Origin: Lutacidiplasma sp049802875 | Lineage (GTDB): Archaea; Thermoplasmatota; Thermoplasmata; Lutacidiplasmatales; UBA184 | Direction of reading: 5' to 3' | NCBI GenBank assembly: GCA_049802875.1 | Contig: JBARNH010000019.1 | Span: 1 to 64,000 of the forward strand | Length of the DNA: 64,000 nucleotides | Notes under the pieces: model-generated | Database searches by the model: none | Told to the model about the DNA's origin: nothing | The model's input: only the letters and a program-made list of their open reading frames with translations | Part shown: positions 41,924-49,429 of the stretch, piece by piece | Position numbering within the stretch: position 1 is the first letter of the stretch | How the letters are laid out: every line of letters begins with the position of its first letter | Position numbers and translations under genes: made by a program

Positions 41924-43245
41924 GGGCAGCTCGCGTACATCCACTCCGGACACGAGGGAAGACCCTCGGGGCTCGAAGAGCGGAGGGCCGTGGCCAGGAG
42001 CCGCTCGCGCTCCCGCCACAGTCGAGCGAACACGCTCGAGGGAGCGAAGTGAAACTCGAACACCTGAACTTGGCCGGGTCCTTCGTCCGGGCGTTCTTGT
42101 CCAATGACGAGACGAGCCGATGCGGTTCCGGTGGCTACGCAGCGAAACCCGAGCTCGAGGACGTATTGGGGGTGGCGGTCGAGGAGAGTCGAGGGAGTAA
42201 CGCGGTCCCGCCATCGGGAGGTGCGGACCAGATACGGAGTGCCCCGGAAGCCGCCGACCTCTTCTTCCGGCTCGGTCGGGGTCACCGGAAGGCGGGCGAC
42301 CTCACCGAGGGGGCCCGACTCTACTGCCTCGGTCAGTCGCCCGTACAAGTCGGCGGGTTCGAGCGGGTTCGAGGGAAGTCGCGGGGAGACGGGCTCGGGC
42401 TTCGTTCGTTCGAAGAAGGACCGACGCGGGTACAGGAGGTCCCGGAATCGCTGCAGGGTCGGAGGTCCCGTCGACCGGGGGATCTCCCGCAATCGGGAAG
42501 CGATCCGTTCCGAAACGTCGACTCGTTCCGTGAGCTGTTGCACCTCGGCGAGGATCCGAGAGGTCGACGCGGGTTCCTTACCGGTGCAGTCGCAGACTGC
42601 GGCCTGTTGAAATTCGCATCCCCGTCCGAACCACCTGCAGAGAGGAAGCCCGCTCGCTCGATGCTCGAGCCATGCCCGACGCAGCGCCTCGACCCGACGT
42701 TGCATCTCGAGTCGCAAGGTCGCCGGCTCACCGAACCGGATGTCTACCGCCTGTACGGTGCCGACGTCATCGTTCTGGGTCACGAAGGTGACCAATCGTC
42801 CGGATCCTCGGTCCGTCAGGGCGCAGTACATCGCCAGCTGTTCGACCTGCTCCGGTCGCGCATCGGGAAGCTGGTCGGGTCCCACGGAGCTGGAGCTGGT
42901 CTTCACCTCCACGGGGAGGTCGCTCAGCAGGTCGATCCGACCCACCACTCCATCTCGCCGAACCCGTACTTCGAGCGCTCCTTCCGAGGAGAGCGTGACT
43001 CCGAGCCGGCGATGCAACGTTCGACCGAGGTCCAATCGCCGCTGTCGCTCGAGGTCCACGGGCGTCGGAGGCGCGAACGCTCGCCAATACGCTTGGCGAG
43101 GGGAGATGAGATTCGTGACGGACATCGCTCGAATCGAAGCCTTTGGGGGCAGGCGGGCGCCGAGCAACCGGGCGAGTTCGACGTCCTCGCTCGCCGAGAC
43201 CGCCGAACGCCATACCGGCTCGACGCTCGAGGGGGAGCTCGCCAT
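41872..43245 (-). CDS. Cas4/RecB-like PD-(D/E)XK protein with a second, degenerate copy and two cysteine clusters
   Basis: 457 residues. First unit (about 40-235): YWRAFAPPTPVDLERQRRLDLGRTLHRRL, then the active-site core VVGRIDLLSDLPVEVKTSSS (Asp, then Glu-x-Lys), the QVEQLAMYCAL motif, and four cysteines in CRWFGRGCEFQQAAVCDC. In Cas4 proteins the first helix usually carries a Cys (SxLxxC); here it is ISPRQAYW, so this unit's cluster would rest on the four downstream cysteines. The second unit (about 270-457) retains the tail half (YVLELGFRCVATG, FARLWRERERLLATAL) and ends CPEWMYASCPYRSECGC but has no clear Glu-x-Lys. No CRISPR array or cas genes are near. Probably a DNA repair or processing nuclease. 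Confidence 0.7.
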   Translation of the reverse strand: MASSPSSVEPVWRSAVSASEDVELARLLGARLPPKASIRAMSVTNLISPRQAYWRAFAPPTPVDLERQRRLDLGRTLHRRLGVTLSSEGALEVRVRRDGVVGRIDLLSDLPVEVKTSSSSVGPDQLPDARPEQVEQLAMYCALTDRGSGRLVTFVTQNDDVGTVQAVDIRFGEPATLRLEMQRRVEALRRAWLEHRASGLPLCRWFGRGCEFQQAAVCDCTGKEPASTSRILAEVQQLTERVDVSERIASRLREIPRSTGPPTLQRFRDLLYPRRSFFERTKPEPVSPRLPSNPLEPADLYGRLTEAVESGPLGEVARLPVTPTEPEEEVGGFRGTPYLVRTSRWRDRVTPSTLLDRHPQYVLELGFRCVATGTASARLVIGQERPDEGPGQVQVFEFHFAPSSVFARLWRERERLLATALRSSSPEGLPSCPEWMYASCPYRSECGCGASGTRSQR

Positions 43246-43325
43246 GTCGCCCCGAGCGCGTCCGTCTATAGGAGTCTCCGGATTCGGGGGGGCGGGGCTT
43301 TGAGCGTACCGCCCTTCGCGACCAC

Positions 43326-44894
43326 GTGACCGAGGCGGCCCGGAGACCGCTGATCATCGGGAGCGGCATCGCCGGTCTCTATGTCGCGCTCCGGAGCCGA
43401 GAACTCGGTCTCCGACCGACCGTCGTGACGAAGTCGCGGCTCGAAGAGTCGAACACGCGCTACGCCCAAGGAGGGATCGCGGCCGCCATCGGTCCCGACG
43501 ATTCTCCGCGGCAGCACCTCGAAGACACGGTGAAGGCGGGGGACGAGCTCGTCGACCGGACCGCCGCCCGAATCCTAACGGCCGAGGCTCCCGCCCGGAT
43601 CGCCGACCTGGTGCGGTACGGGGTACCGTTCGATACGGTCGATGGTCGGATCGCGTTGGGGAGGGAGGCAGCCCACTCCCACTTTCGAACGTTGCACGCC
43701 GGCGGGGATGCCACCGGCCTCTCGATCGAGGAGACCCTGAAACGACGAGTCCTTGACGCCGGAATCGAGGCCCGAGAACGTACGATCCTGCGCGCCCTAC
43801 TCCCCGGCTCGCGGGATGGCCCGGTCGCGGTCCTGTCGAACGCCGACGGTCGCGACCTCGAGTATTCCGTGGCCGGCCCGGTCGTCCTCGCCACCGGCGG
43901 CGCCGGAAGCCTGTATCGTCAAAGCTCCAACCCGTCGATCGCCACGGGAGAAGGGGTGGCCATCGCGTTCCGCGCCGGGGCGCTCCTCACCGACATGGAA
44001 TTCATCCAGTTTCATCCCACGGCGTTCTGCCGTGAAGGGGCCCCGCGGTTCCTGATCACCGAGGCGCTCCGCGGCGAGGGCGCGGTACTGCGCAACGAGG
44101 CGGGAGAGCGGTTCATGACCTCCGTTCATCGGGACGCGGAGCTCGCACCGCGCGACATCGTCGCCCGCGCCATCGACCGAGAGATCGTGAACTCGGGCCG
44201 CCCCTGCGTGTTCCTCGACGCCACCGCGCTTCCGCGGGACCTCCTGTTCGCCCGGTTTCCCTCGATCTGCCACTTCCTGGCAACGTACGGCTTGGACCCG
44301 TCGCGCGATCAGATCCCGGTGGCGCCGGTGGCGCACTACATGATCGGTGGGGTCACGACCGACCTCGAGGGTCGCTCTTCGCTCCCCGGGCTCTACGCCG
44401 CCGGGGAGGTCGCAGCGACCGGAGTGCATGGGGCGAACCGACTCGCCGGGAACTCCCTGTTGGAAGGGTTGGTGTTCGGCGAGCGGGTAGGCCGCCAGCT
44501 CCTCCACCCGGCGCTGGGAGGCCCCCGCTCCCCGCACCGGACCGTTGAGGTCGCGCTCCCTTCGGGGACGGGCCGGGCGGAAGAGCCGGAGGAATTCGAG
44601 CGAGTGCGGGCCGCGCTGTGGGACGACGTCGGGATCGTCCGCTCGGCCGAGGGATTGGGCTCCGCCGTAGAACTGTTCGAGCGTCTCGCGAGGTCGTCCC
44701 CGGCTTCGAAGTCCGGAGGGATGCCGGGCCCCATCTCGAACGCTTCGCTCACTGCGCTCTTGATCGCCCGTGCCGCGTCGATCCGTACCGAGAGTCGGGG
44801 AGCGCACTACCGATCGGACTGGCCGAAACGACGGGCGATATGGCGGTTCCACATCGGGCTGCGCCTGCGAGCTCCGGCCGGGAAGGCCCGGTGA
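43326..44894 (+). CDS. nadB: L-aspartate oxidase
   Basis: Oxidises aspartate to iminoaspartate for quinolinate and NAD synthesis. FAD-binding IIGSGIAGLYVAL at residues 9-22, the NadB active-site stretch LGREAAHSHFRTLHAGGDATG, VLATGGAGSLY, and the C-terminal FAD loop GVHGANRLAGNSLLEGLVFG. 522 residues with the helical C-terminal domain. GTG start at 43326, about 26 nt from a GGCTTTGAGC element. nadA and nadC are not in the window. Many archaea use aspartate dehydrogenase instead, so NadB suggests oxygen or fumarate as acceptor. Confidence 0.92.
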   Translation: MTEAARRPLIIGSGIAGLYVALRSRELGLRPTVVTKSRLEESNTRYAQGGIAAAIGPDDSPRQHLEDTVKAGDELVDRTAARILTAEAPARIADLVRYGVPFDTVDGRIALGREAAHSHFRTLHAGGDATGLSIEETLKRRVLDAGIEARERTILRALLPGSRDGPVAVLSNADGRDLEYSVAGPVVLATGGAGSLYRQSSNPSIATGEGVAIAFRAGALLTDMEFIQFHPTAFCREGAPRFLITEALRGEGAVLRNEAGERFMTSVHRDAELAPRDIVARAIDREIVNSGRPCVFLDATALPRDLLFARFPSICHFLATYGLDPSRDQIPVAPVAHYMIGGVTTDLEGRSSLPGLYAAGEVAATGVHGANRLAGNSLLEGLVFGERVGRQLLHPALGGPRSPHRTVEVALPSGTGRAEEPEEFERVRAALWDDVGIVRSAEGLGSAVELFERLARSSPASKSGGMPGPISNASLTALLIARAASIRTESRGAHYRSDWPKRRAIWRFHIGLRLRAPAGKAR

Positions 44895-44936
44895 CGGCCC
44901 GACAACCCTAATGCTCGTGCGCCGGTCGCCCGAGCC

Positions 44937-46091
44937 ATGGACCTATCCCTATCGGAGGAGGAGCGGGAGCTCCGCGACGCGGCCCGCCGATTCGTCCGCA
45001 AGGAGGTCGTGCCGGTCGCCGATCGGATGGACCGGGAGGACTCCTTCCCCCGGGACGTCTTTCGTCGGCTCGGGGAACAGGGATTCCTCGGAGTCACCGT
45101 CCCGAGTGACTACGGGGGTCTGGGACTCTCGTACGTCTCTCAGGCGCTGATCCTGGAGGAGATCGCTCGGGTGAGCCCGGCCCTCGCGCTCAGCGTCGGT
45201 GCCCATTCGAATCTGTTCGCCGACAACGTCGGTCGGAACGGGACCGACGCCCAGCGACGGGAGTTCCTGCCGGCCGTCGTCCGTGGAGAGGCCGTCGGTG
45301 CCCTCGCCCTCACCGAACCGAACGCCGGTTCGGATGCCGTGTCGTTGACGACCCGTGCCGAACGAGACGGGGACCACTTTGTGTTGAACGGAAGCAAGCA
45401 GTTCATCACGAACGGGCCGATCGCCGACGCGCTCCTGGTGTACGCCAAGACGTCTCCGGGTCGAGGGGCGCACGGGATCAGCGCCTTTCTCGTCCGACGC
45501 GACGCGGCGGGCTTCTCGGTGGCCCGGAGTCTCGACAAGATGGGGATGCGAGGTTCCCCCACGGGCGAACTCGCGTTCCAGGACTGTCGGGTCCCGGTCG
45601 ACCAACTCGTGGGCACGGAGAATGAGGGCGTCCGGGTCATGATGGGCGGGCTCAACGTCGAGCGGGCCGTCCTCGCCGCGATCCCGGTCGGCATCATGGC
45701 CGAGTGCCTCGAGCGATCGGTGGAATACTCCCGCCAGCGGGAGCAGTTCGGGCAGAAGATCGGACGTTTCCAATTGATCCAAGAGAAGCTCGCGAACATG
45801 TACACGGAGCTCGAGGCATCGCGCCTGTTGGTCTACGCGGCCCTGGAGCAGGTCACCCGGAACCCCCAGCGCTTGGGGCCGAGTGCCGCGGCACTGACCT
45901 ATGCGTCCGAGGCCTCGACGCGAGCCGCGCTCGAGGCGATCCAGATCCACGGAGGATACGGGTACATGCGGGACCTTCCGCTCGAGCGATTGGCGCGTGA
46001 CGCGAAGCTCCTCGAAATCGGTGCCGGAACCTCGGAGATCCGTCGACTCCTCGTGGCGCGCGAACTCCTCGGCCCGGGCTTTGCCGAGTAG
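44937..46091 (+). CDS. Acyl-CoA dehydrogenase
   Basis: FAD enzyme that introduces the alpha-beta double bond in acyl-CoA. Motifs: ALTEPNAGSDAVSLTTRAE (FAD loop), KQFITNGPIADALLVYAKT, QLIQEKLANMYTELEASR, and the C-terminal IQIHGGYGYMRDLPLERLARDAK. The catalytic base position of the medium-chain enzyme is Asp here (RDLP for TEYP), as in many bacterial short-chain relatives. 384 residues. Chain-length specificity cannot be read. Together with the thiolase and methylmalonyl genes it fits amino-acid or short-chain acyl breakdown. The electron-transfer flavoprotein partner is not in the window. Confidence 0.92.
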   Translation: MDLSLSEEERELRDAARRFVRKEVVPVADRMDREDSFPRDVFRRLGEQGFLGVTVPSDYGGLGLSYVSQALILEEIARVSPALALSVGAHSNLFADNVGRNGTDAQRREFLPAVVRGEAVGALALTEPNAGSDAVSLTTRAERDGDHFVLNGSKQFITNGPIADALLVYAKTSPGRGAHGISAFLVRRDAAGFSVARSLDKMGMRGSPTGELAFQDCRVPVDQLVGTENEGVRVMMGGLNVERAVLAAIPVGIMAECLERSVEYSRQREQFGQKIGRFQLIQEKLANMYTELEASRLLVYAALEQVTRNPQRLGPSAAALTYASEASTRAALEAIQIHGGYGYMRDLPLERLARDAKLLEIGAGTSEIRRLLVARELLGPGFAE

Positions 46092-46146
46092 CGGAACGCG
46101 GACTCAGACCGGACTCCGCTGCTCCTCACACGGCGCCGTACCGAAC

Positions 46147-46154
46147 GTATATAG
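46147..46154 (+). promoter_or_regulatory. TATA box of the coiled-coil protein gene
   Basis: GTATATAG is centred 28 nt before the ATG at 46179, so the transcript should be leaderless. Confidence 0.65.
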
Positions 46155-46178
46155 GGCTCGGGGTCCCTCCGAAGCTCG

Positions 46179-46919
46179 ATGGCCGGTCGGCCGCCGCCCG
46201 CATCGAGCGGAACGTCGTCGCTGCGCGTCGAGGTCCTGAAGGAACTCCAGAGCCTGATCGATGACCGGGATGTGCGCGACCGACTCGAGCGCGGTCCGAT
46301 CGGCGAAACGAAGGGTCGCGAGCACTGGGTCCTCCACCTCCTCCTCCGGGCACAGGAGTCGACCCAGATACATCTCGACGTGCTCATCGGAACGGCCTAC
46401 TCCAATCTTCTCGCTCGTCTCCAGTCGATCGAGGACCGGGTCGAACGCGTCGAGGGGGCCGGCCGATCGCTCGGCGACGACGTCAAGAGTCGCCTCGATG
46501 GGCTCGAAGTCTCGGTCGCCGAGCGCGTGTCGAAGGAAGTCGGAACGGGGGTCGAGAGCGCGGGGAATCGCATGGCGACGGAGCTCTTCGCCAACCTCGA
46601 CAAGAAGTGGAAGCCCGTCGGGGACTCGATCGAGGCTTTCTCCCAATCCGCGAGCCAACTCACCAAGAACCTCTCCGACACGTATCGGGTCGCCACGCAA
46701 AGCCGCCTCCTGCTTAACGAGAACGCGCGGAGGATCATCGACCTGGGTCGGGACCTGGTCGCGCTGGAGGAGAGCCTGAAGCTGGCCCTCTCGAAGACGT
46801 TAGAGGAAGGACTCCAACCGCTCGAGGAGCGGATCTCCGCCCTCGAATCTCGACTCGCGGGAGCGAATGAAGAGTCCGCGGCGTCCAACGGCCGGACGGA
46901 CGCCCCCGGGGGCGCCTAG
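46179..46919 (+). CDS. Coiled-coil protein of unknown function
   Basis: 246 residues with no membrane helix. N-terminal ~75 residues (VEVLKELQSLIDDRDVRDRL, KGREHWVLHLLLRAQEST) look globular. From about 78 onwards a heptad pattern dominates (LLARLQSIEDRVERVEGAGRSL, LDGLEVSVAERV), broken by a polar region, and resumes at about 165-235 (NENARRIIDLGRDLVALEESL, LQPLEERISALESRL). It may oligomerise and act as scaffold. I do not recognise the family; it could be an archaeal structural or DNA-associated protein. Confidence 0.65.
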   Translation: MAGRPPPASSGTSSLRVEVLKELQSLIDDRDVRDRLERGPIGETKGREHWVLHLLLRAQESTQIHLDVLIGTAYSNLLARLQSIEDRVERVEGAGRSLGDDVKSRLDGLEVSVAERVSKEVGTGVESAGNRMATELFANLDKKWKPVGDSIEAFSQSASQLTKNLSDTYRVATQSRLLLNENARRIIDLGRDLVALEESLKLALSKTLEEGLQPLEERISALESRLAGANEESAASNGRTDAPGGA

Positions 46920-46936
46920 CTCGTCCGGACGGCCCG

Positions 46937-47710
46937 ATGCGCCTCTCGCCCCGGCATCCGCGGTATCGAAGTCTCGTCGTTCGTGCCCGTCTCTCGAAGC
47001 AGGCTCGCCTCGGCGTCGTTGCCCTCGAAGGGCTGATCGCGCACGGGCGTGGGGAGGCGTTCGACTACCTTCTCGGGGAGCGAACGACGCCGAGTGCGCG
47101 CCGCGCGACTCGGGCGGCGGCGCAGTGGCTTCGGGCGGCCCGACACCCGGTGGTGAGCGTGAACGGGAACGTCGCCGCGCTCGCCTCCGACGGCGTCGCC
47201 TCGCTTCAGGCCGCCCTCCCGACGCTGCGGGTGGAGGTCAACCTGTTCCACCGGACGACCGGCCGAGCCGAACTGGTCGCCCGGGCGCTGCGCACCGCCG
47301 GAGTGCGCGGGGTGCTCGGGGTCCATCCCACAGCCCGAATCGACGGGCTCCCGTCGGATCGGGCGCGCGTAGACCGCGCGGGAATCTTCGTGGCCGATGT
47401 CTGCCTCGTGCCGTTGGAGGACGGAGACCGCGCTGAGGCCCTACGATCTCTCGGTAAACGGGTGATCTCGATCGACCTGAACCCACTCTCCCGCACGAGC
47501 CGGTTCGCTGACCTGCCGATCGTCGACGAGCTCTCCCGCGCCCTGCGAAACATGGCTGAGGATCTCCGGAGGGCTCGCGCACCGGTCGCCCCCGGACATT
47601 TCGCCCCCTTCGATGCGTCGGCCGCCCTGCGGGCGGCGAGAGCAACGATCGACCGCCGCCTTAGCCCGCGGGCGCCGGCTCGCCGGCGCTCTTCGCCACG
47701 GCGCCGGTGA
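46937..47710 (+). CDS. 4-phosphopantoate--beta-alanine ligase (archaeal phosphopantothenate synthetase)
   Basis: The archaeal route to CoA makes 4'-phosphopantothenate from phosphopantoate and beta-alanine with ATP, replacing bacterial PanC/CoaA. Family signatures are strong: LSPRHPRYRSLVVRARL at the start, LEGLIAHGRGEAFDYLLGE, VSVNGNVAAL, VEVNLFHRTTGRAELVARAL, and VCLVPLEDGDRAEALRSLGK with IDLNPLSRTSRFA. 257 residues, normal, plus a basic tail. The tail overlaps the convergent GAF gene by 50 bases. Confidence 0.92.
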   Translation: MRLSPRHPRYRSLVVRARLSKQARLGVVALEGLIAHGRGEAFDYLLGERTTPSARRATRAAAQWLRAARHPVVSVNGNVAALASDGVASLQAALPTLRVEVNLFHRTTGRAELVARALRTAGVRGVLGVHPTARIDGLPSDRARVDRAGIFVADVCLVPLEDGDRAEALRSLGKRVISIDLNPLSRTSRFADLPIVDELSRALRNMAEDLRRARAPVAPGHFAPFDASAALRAARATIDRRLSPRAPARRRSSPRRR

Positions 47711-48155
47711 GCTTCCCGGCCACGTTCTCGAGAAACGCGGCGTCCGACCGGTCGAATGCCCCGACCTCGTTCCCGTCAATGTCGATCTCCCCCACGACCC
47801 GCTCCGAGTCCCGGATCGGCACGACGACCTCGGCCCGGGTCTCGAGGAAACAGGCGAGATATTCGGGAGCGGCACGCACGTCCTGCACCACGACCGTGCG
47901 GTTCTCCCGGGCGGCCTGGCCGCAGACGCCGCGCTCGACCGGAATGCGAGTGTGGTCGGTGGCGGCGGGCCCATCCCAGGCGTCCAGGACGAGGGTCGTT
48001 CCCTCGAGGCGGTAAATCCCGACCCATCGGTAATGTCGGAACGACTCCCGAAGGAACCGGCACACCTCCTGGAGCGCCGCCCGGCCCTGAAGACGGGCGA
48101 GGACCGCGTCAATCTGCAGCACGGCGGGGGTCGTCGCACGGGTCGGAACGGTCAT
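47661..48155 (-). CDS. GAF-domain protein related to free methionine-(R)-sulfoxide reductase
   Basis: A single GAF domain of 164 residues. It matches the fRMsr family in YRWVGIYRLEG, RGVCGQAARENRTVVVQDV, and LACFLETRAEVVVPI followed by GEIDIDGNEVGAFDRSD. Two of the three redox cysteines are kept (GVCG and LACF, the latter being the nucleophile position). The first, normally in a Cys-x-x-Ile just before the GVCG segment, is replaced (DHTRI). It could still reduce free Met-R-O using the other cysteines, or may be a sensor. Converges on the phosphopantothenate synthetase gene. Confidence 0.78.
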   Translation of the reverse strand: MTVPTRATTPAVLQIDAVLARLQGRAALQEVCRFLRESFRHYRWVGIYRLEGTTLVLDAWDGPAATDHTRIPVERGVCGQAARENRTVVVQDVRAAPEYLACFLETRAEVVVPIRDSERVVGEIDIDGNEVGAFDRSDAAFLENVAGKLTGAVAKSAGEPAPAG

Positions 48156-48180
48156 GCTCGGAATCGCCCGGGGAGGAGAG

Positions 48181-48298
48181 CGCCGAGGGGGAGATTTTCC
48201 CCCGGGACGGGTCGACCGTTCCCGGCGTTTGAACTCCCGAGGCGAATTTCGCCACGAGCTTTCCAGACTCGCGCCGTACCGGACTGAGCCACCTCGGC
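48181..48298 (-). tRNA. tRNA-Ser(GGA) interrupted by a 33-nt intron in the T-loop
   Basis: Read on the minus strand. Acceptor GCCGAGG (48298-48292) pairs with CCTCGGC (48188-48182), followed by discriminator G (48181), the serine identity base; CCA is not encoded. D-arm GCT/GGC with GG in the loop; anticodon stem CGAGT/GCTCG with loop CTGGAAA, anticodon GGA; class II variable arm GGCGA-AAT-TCGCC. T-stem GGGAG (48238-48234) pairs with CTCCC (48193-48189). The T-loop TTCAAA is split from its last T by 33 nt. Without the insert the gene folds as an 85-nt class II tRNA-Ser. There is no intron at the usual 37/38 position. Confidence 0.9.
48195..48227 (-). other. Putative tRNA intron inside the T-loop (near position 59/60)
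   Basis: Removing 33 nt restores a seven-base T-loop TTCAAAT. Adenines on both sides of each junction make the exact cut ambiguous by one or two bases. The intron folds on itself with CCGGGA pairing with TCCCGG and an inner CGG/CCG. At the junction T54-T55-C56 can pair with GAA of the intron 3' part, leaving three-base bulges AAA and AAT, a relaxed bulge-helix-bulge with a short (3 bp) middle helix. The pairing is my manual fold. Confidence 0.75.
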
Positions 48299-48330
48299 AC
48301 GCCCTCCCGGCGAGGACGGAGTTCGGCCGA

Positions 48331-48340
48331 TAAGCTTAGC
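48331..48340 (-). promoter_or_regulatory. TATA-like box of the tRNA-Ser gene
   Basis: Minus strand GCTAAGCTTA, centred about 36 nt upstream of tRNA base 1. This would give a leader of about 10 nt, to be removed by RNase P. Confidence 0.5.
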
Positions 48341-48357
48341 GGCCCGAAATCCCCGGA

Positions 48358-48597
48358 CTAGTCGCCGAGCGGATACCAGCCGCAGCGGGAGCACCCGACA
48401 CTGCGCTCCTCGCCGGGGATCTCCGACCGACACTCCGGGCACGGGATCGGCGACGGGATCGAGAGGGAGAGGCAATCAAAGCAGCTTCCTTGCCGCCGAT
48501 CGTCGGGGAGAATCACGAGGTCCTTTCCGCAAAAGAGGCAGTGGGTGAGGCGTTCCTCGGACGTTTCGAAGATTCGACTGTCCGCGAACGAAAGCAT
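48358..48597 (-). CDS. Small double zinc-ribbon protein
   Basis: 79 residues with four Cys-x2-Cys pairs: HCLFCGKD and SCFDC in the first half, PCPECRS and GCSRCGWY in the second. This makes two zinc knuckle/ribbon units. No other domain. Such proteins in archaea can bind nucleic acid or act as partner subunits, but no family name can be given. A CCTTATGTAC box (48621-48630) lies 29 nt before the ATG, suggesting a leaderless mRNA. Confidence 0.75.
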   Translation of the reverse strand: MLSFADSRIFETSEERLTHCLFCGKDLVILPDDRRQGSCFDCLSLSIPSPIPCPECRSEIPGEERSVGCSRCGWYPLGD

Positions 48598-48682
48598 CGG
48601 CCCGCTCCACCATCCGTCCGGTACATAAGGGCTCGCTGAACCCCGGTGGGCGGACGAGTTAAACGACGTGTCCCGGTCGAAC

Positions 48683-49429
48683 TTAGGGGTCCTTCCAGCG
48701 AGCTTTGAAGGCCGCGATCAGGAACAACGCGACCGTGAATCCGACGAGCACGACCCAGTCGATGGTCGCCGTAGAGAACGAGATCGATTGCAACCCGACC
48801 GCCCCCTGGACCAGCTCGGCCGCGTAGGTCGTCGGGGAGAAACGGGCCGCGACCTGCGCCCACGCCGGCAAGTAGCCGATCGGGTAGTAGACCGGCGGCA
48901 GTACCGTCAGCACCAACGAGAAGATCGGACTGAACATCCACGTCTCCCGGACGTCCTGGAAGTAGGTGGCCAGCGTGAAGGCGAACGCGGTCGCGAACGA
49001 CCAGACGAGGAGCAGCGCCCCCGTGAGGACGAGCACGCTCGTCACGGTCGCGTAGCCATAATAGACGAAGAGGACGACAAAGACGGCGAGGGCCGGCAGC
49101 GAGTACACGAGCTCCGAGAGGGCCATCCCCCCCACGTACACGGGCGCCTCGACCGGGGAGGCGACCACGACGTCCTGGAATTTCATGTCGTGCCGATAGT
49201 GGGTGAGGTCCGACTGGAGACCAGTGCCGACCGAGAGCATCGTGAGGACCATTCCCCCCATCACGCCGTAGGCGAGGTCGGTGCCCCGCGACACGATCCA
49301 GATGAAGAAGAGGAACGACAGCGGGCTCGCGACGAGATTGATGAGGTAGAGCGGCTGGGTCCGGATCGGAATGAGGCCGTTGATCTGGACCAGGGTGAAC
49401 AGGGAGCGGAACCGGTTGCGTTCGCTCAC
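48683..49429 (-). CDS. ABC-2 type transporter permease
   Basis: 248 residues with six hydrophobic helices, the ABC-2 exporter layout. The N-terminal LFTLVQINGLIPIRTQPLYLINLVASPLSFLFFIW and the central Phe-rich segment FATAFAFTLATYFQDVRETWMFSPIF, with VLPPVYYPIGYLP in the penultimate loop, are typical. I chose GTG 49429, which overlaps the ATPase stop by 4 nt; the open frame continues upstream antisense-like without membrane character. Forms an exporter with the ATPase gene just upstream. Confidence 0.88.
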   Translation of the reverse strand: MSERNRFRSLFTLVQINGLIPIRTQPLYLINLVASPLSFLFFIWIVSRGTDLAYGVMGGMVLTMLSVGTGLQSDLTHYRHDMKFQDVVVASPVEAPVYVGGMALSELVYSLPALAVFVVLFVYYGYATVTSVLVLTGALLLVWSFATAFAFTLATYFQDVRETWMFSPIFSLVLTVLPPVYYPIGYLPAWAQVAARFSPTTYAAELVQGAVGLQSISFSTATIDWVVLVGFTVALFLIAAFKARWKDP

